NCBI RefSeq assembly: GCF_020742345.1
Contig: NZ_DYXC01000011.1
Coordinates: 1 to 6,881 of the forward strand
DNA: 6,881 nt
DNA from: Enteractinococcus helveticum
GTDB lineage: Bacteria; Actinomycetota; Actinomycetes; Actinomycetales; Micrococcaceae
Reading direction: 5' to 3'
The notes beneath the pieces were generated by a model that had not been told where the DNA came from, made no database searches, and saw only the letters and a list, made by a program, of their open reading frames with translations. Numbering within the stretch: the first letter of the stretch is position 1; each line of letters starts with the position of its first letter. A program made the translations under genes and the position numbers. Below, in pieces: positions 5,875 to 6,881 of this stretch.

Positions 5875-6807
5875 TCAGTGCGCAATTCCGGCGTGGGCGA
5901 GTTCATCGGCAAATCCGTCGCGCCACGATGGGTATTTGGGTTGCCAATGTAGTTCATCTTTGGCTTTGGTGTTGGTTGCTCCACGCAACCTGGTCATAAA
6001 GGCGATTCCCCATGTTCCGACGGCGAAACCCGCCAGCAGTGGAGAAACACGTTTGGGTGTTGGTGCCCCCATCATTTCGGCCAGCAGTGGCAACCATTCG
6101 CGCACTTCGGCCGGATCGTCGTCGACAATGTTATAGATCCCGGACTTTTTGGCTGCCAACGCTGCAACGACTGCTGAGGCAGCGTCTTGGGTATGAATGA
6201 ACGAAAAAATGGCTCGGCCGTCACCGATCATCGGCATTTCGCCTTGTTGCACTTCCCGGAAGAACCAACCTTGCGGAGCATAGCTTGTGCCCGGACCGTA
6301 GAGGTGACCGAACCGCAACACTGTTCCATGAGCCGCCCGAGTGGTCGCTTCCAGACGTTTGATGCCTTCTAAAACACTGGCGAAAGGTTTCGGCGGATCT
6401 CTCCACAGGGCCGCTTTTTCGTCGGCTAAGACGGTGCCGCGAGGTTCATAGCCAAATGCAATACTTTGCGAAATAAAATGTTCCACCCCCGCACGTTGTG
6501 CTGCATATCGCAGATTCTCGGTGCCGGCGATGCGCAACCGGTTGGTTTGGACAAAGTCCGCATCGATACGCTTGGGATTAATCCGCTCGGGAATGGCCGT
6601 GAGCATATTGATAATCGCGTCCGGCTCGCTTTCGTCCACCGCTCGCATCACCGCGTCGCGATCCAGCGCATCCACGGCAAGAGCAGTCGAGCCCATTGTT
6701 CCACGAACAGTTCGCGCCAGTCCGATGACGATGTGTCCGGCCGCTTCTAACTGCGGCACCAACTGACGGCCAATCGCTCCGGTAGCACCTGCTAATAAGA
6801 CCCTCAT
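5875..6807 (-). CDS. NAD(P)-binding SDR / epimerase-dehydratase-like protein, atypical
   Basis: This 310-residue cytoplasmic protein is of the extended/atypical short-chain dehydrogenase class (nucleotide-sugar epimerase-like fold). It has the dinucleotide-binding motif GATGAIG at 7-13, Asp46 near the adenosine-binding position (VDALD), SIAFGY at 115-120 at the active-site strand, RFGHLYGPG at 165-173, FIHTQDAA at 203-210 and YNIVDDDP at 225-232. Its C-terminal substrate region (HWQPKYPSWRDGF, 287-299) is like that of other members. The catalytic YxxxK pair is not visible: the corresponding segment reads SVLEGIKRLEA (144-154), with Val145 and Ile149 where Tyr and Lys are expected. The substrate cannot be named, and a redox-sensing or non-catalytic role is possible. 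The ribosome binding site AAGGGGG (6822-6816) is 8 bases before the ATG. It lies upstream of the kinase on the same strand, but a functional link to the polysaccharide locus is not shown. Confidence 0.92.
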   Translation of the reverse strand: MRVLLAGATGAIGRQLVPQLEAAGHIVIGLARTVRGTMGSTALAVDALDRDAVMRAVDESEPDAIINMLTAIPERINPKRIDADFVQTNRLRIAGTENLRYAAQRAGVEHFISQSIAFGYEPRGTVLADEKAALWRDPPKPFASVLEGIKRLEATTRAAHGTVLRFGHLYGPGTSYAPQGWFFREVQQGEMPMIGDGRAIFSFIHTQDAASAVVAALAAKKSGIYNIVDDDPAEVREWLPLLAEMMGAPTPKRVSPLLAGFAVGTWGIAFMTRLRGATNTKAKDELHWQPKYPSWRDGFADELAHAGIAH

Positions 6808-6836
6808 AACCTGGACCCCCTTGTCACGGTCTCCTC

Positions 6837-6866
6837 ATTTTACGCGCGTGCACACCGTGGTCTCAA
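6837..6866 (-). promoter_or_regulatory. Sigma-70-type promoter of the SDR gene
   Basis: On the - strand, TTGAGA (6866-6861) matches the -35 consensus at five of six bases, and TAAAAT (6842-6837) is a good -10 hexamer. The spacer is 18 bases. Transcription would start near 6830, leaving a leader of about 23 bases that contains the AAGGGGG ribosome binding site. This is the best promoter in the window and implies housekeeping expression. A regulator site could overlap it, but none is clear. Confidence 0.65.
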
Positions 6867-6881
6867 GGCTCATAGGTGGCA

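Noticed and set aside
1..6881. CRISPR arrays, tRNA/rRNA genes, insertion sequences or phage genes
   Set aside because: No regularly spaced repeats, cloverleaf-like sequence, transposase motif or terminal inverted repeats with target duplications were seen.

Overview
The window looks like chromosomal DNA from a moderately GC-rich actinobacterium, plausibly Micrococcales or Micrococcaceae-like. That placement is inferred from composition, protein style, a GTG start, and a TANNNT box placed exactly as in leaderless actinobacterial genes. It is not proven. I see no tRNA, rRNA, CRISPR array, insertion sequence or phage gene.

Layout, left to right. Bases 1-116 hold an ambiguous fragment, most simply the last 37 codons of a + strand gene. 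It is followed by a perfect 17-bp inverted repeat (136-173), probably its terminator. A 308-base gene-free stretch then carries a small palindrome that could be an operator. The + strand gene at 425-1795 is a 12-TM major facilitator transporter of the aromatic acid:H+ symporter type. After a short structured gap comes a stand-alone response-regulator receiver domain (+, 1885-2271). Tail to tail with it, only 3 bp away, a - strand pair begins. Reading in the direction of transcription, this pair is a membrane PAS histidine kinase (5813 to 4119) and a membrane GT2 glycosyltransferase (4122 to 2275). They overlap by 4 bp and the second starts with GTG. Upstream on the same strand is an atypical NAD(P)-binding SDR/epimerase-like protein (6807 to 5875) with its own good promoter at the right edge.

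The most interesting part is 1885-5813. The glycosyltransferase has the full processive polysaccharide-synthase signature (DD, DAD, ED, QRTRW) between membrane segments. Its C-terminal ~110 residues look like an HPt (histidine phosphotransfer) domain. The position where HPt domains carry the phospho-accepting His appears to be Ala554. The kinase is complete but has no receiver domain, and the response regulator is complete but has no output domain. I infer a locus in which an envelope sensor controls polysaccharide synthesis post-translationally, with the free receiver docking on, or competing for, the pseudo-HPt tail of the synthase. Domain identities are read from motifs. The wiring is inference.
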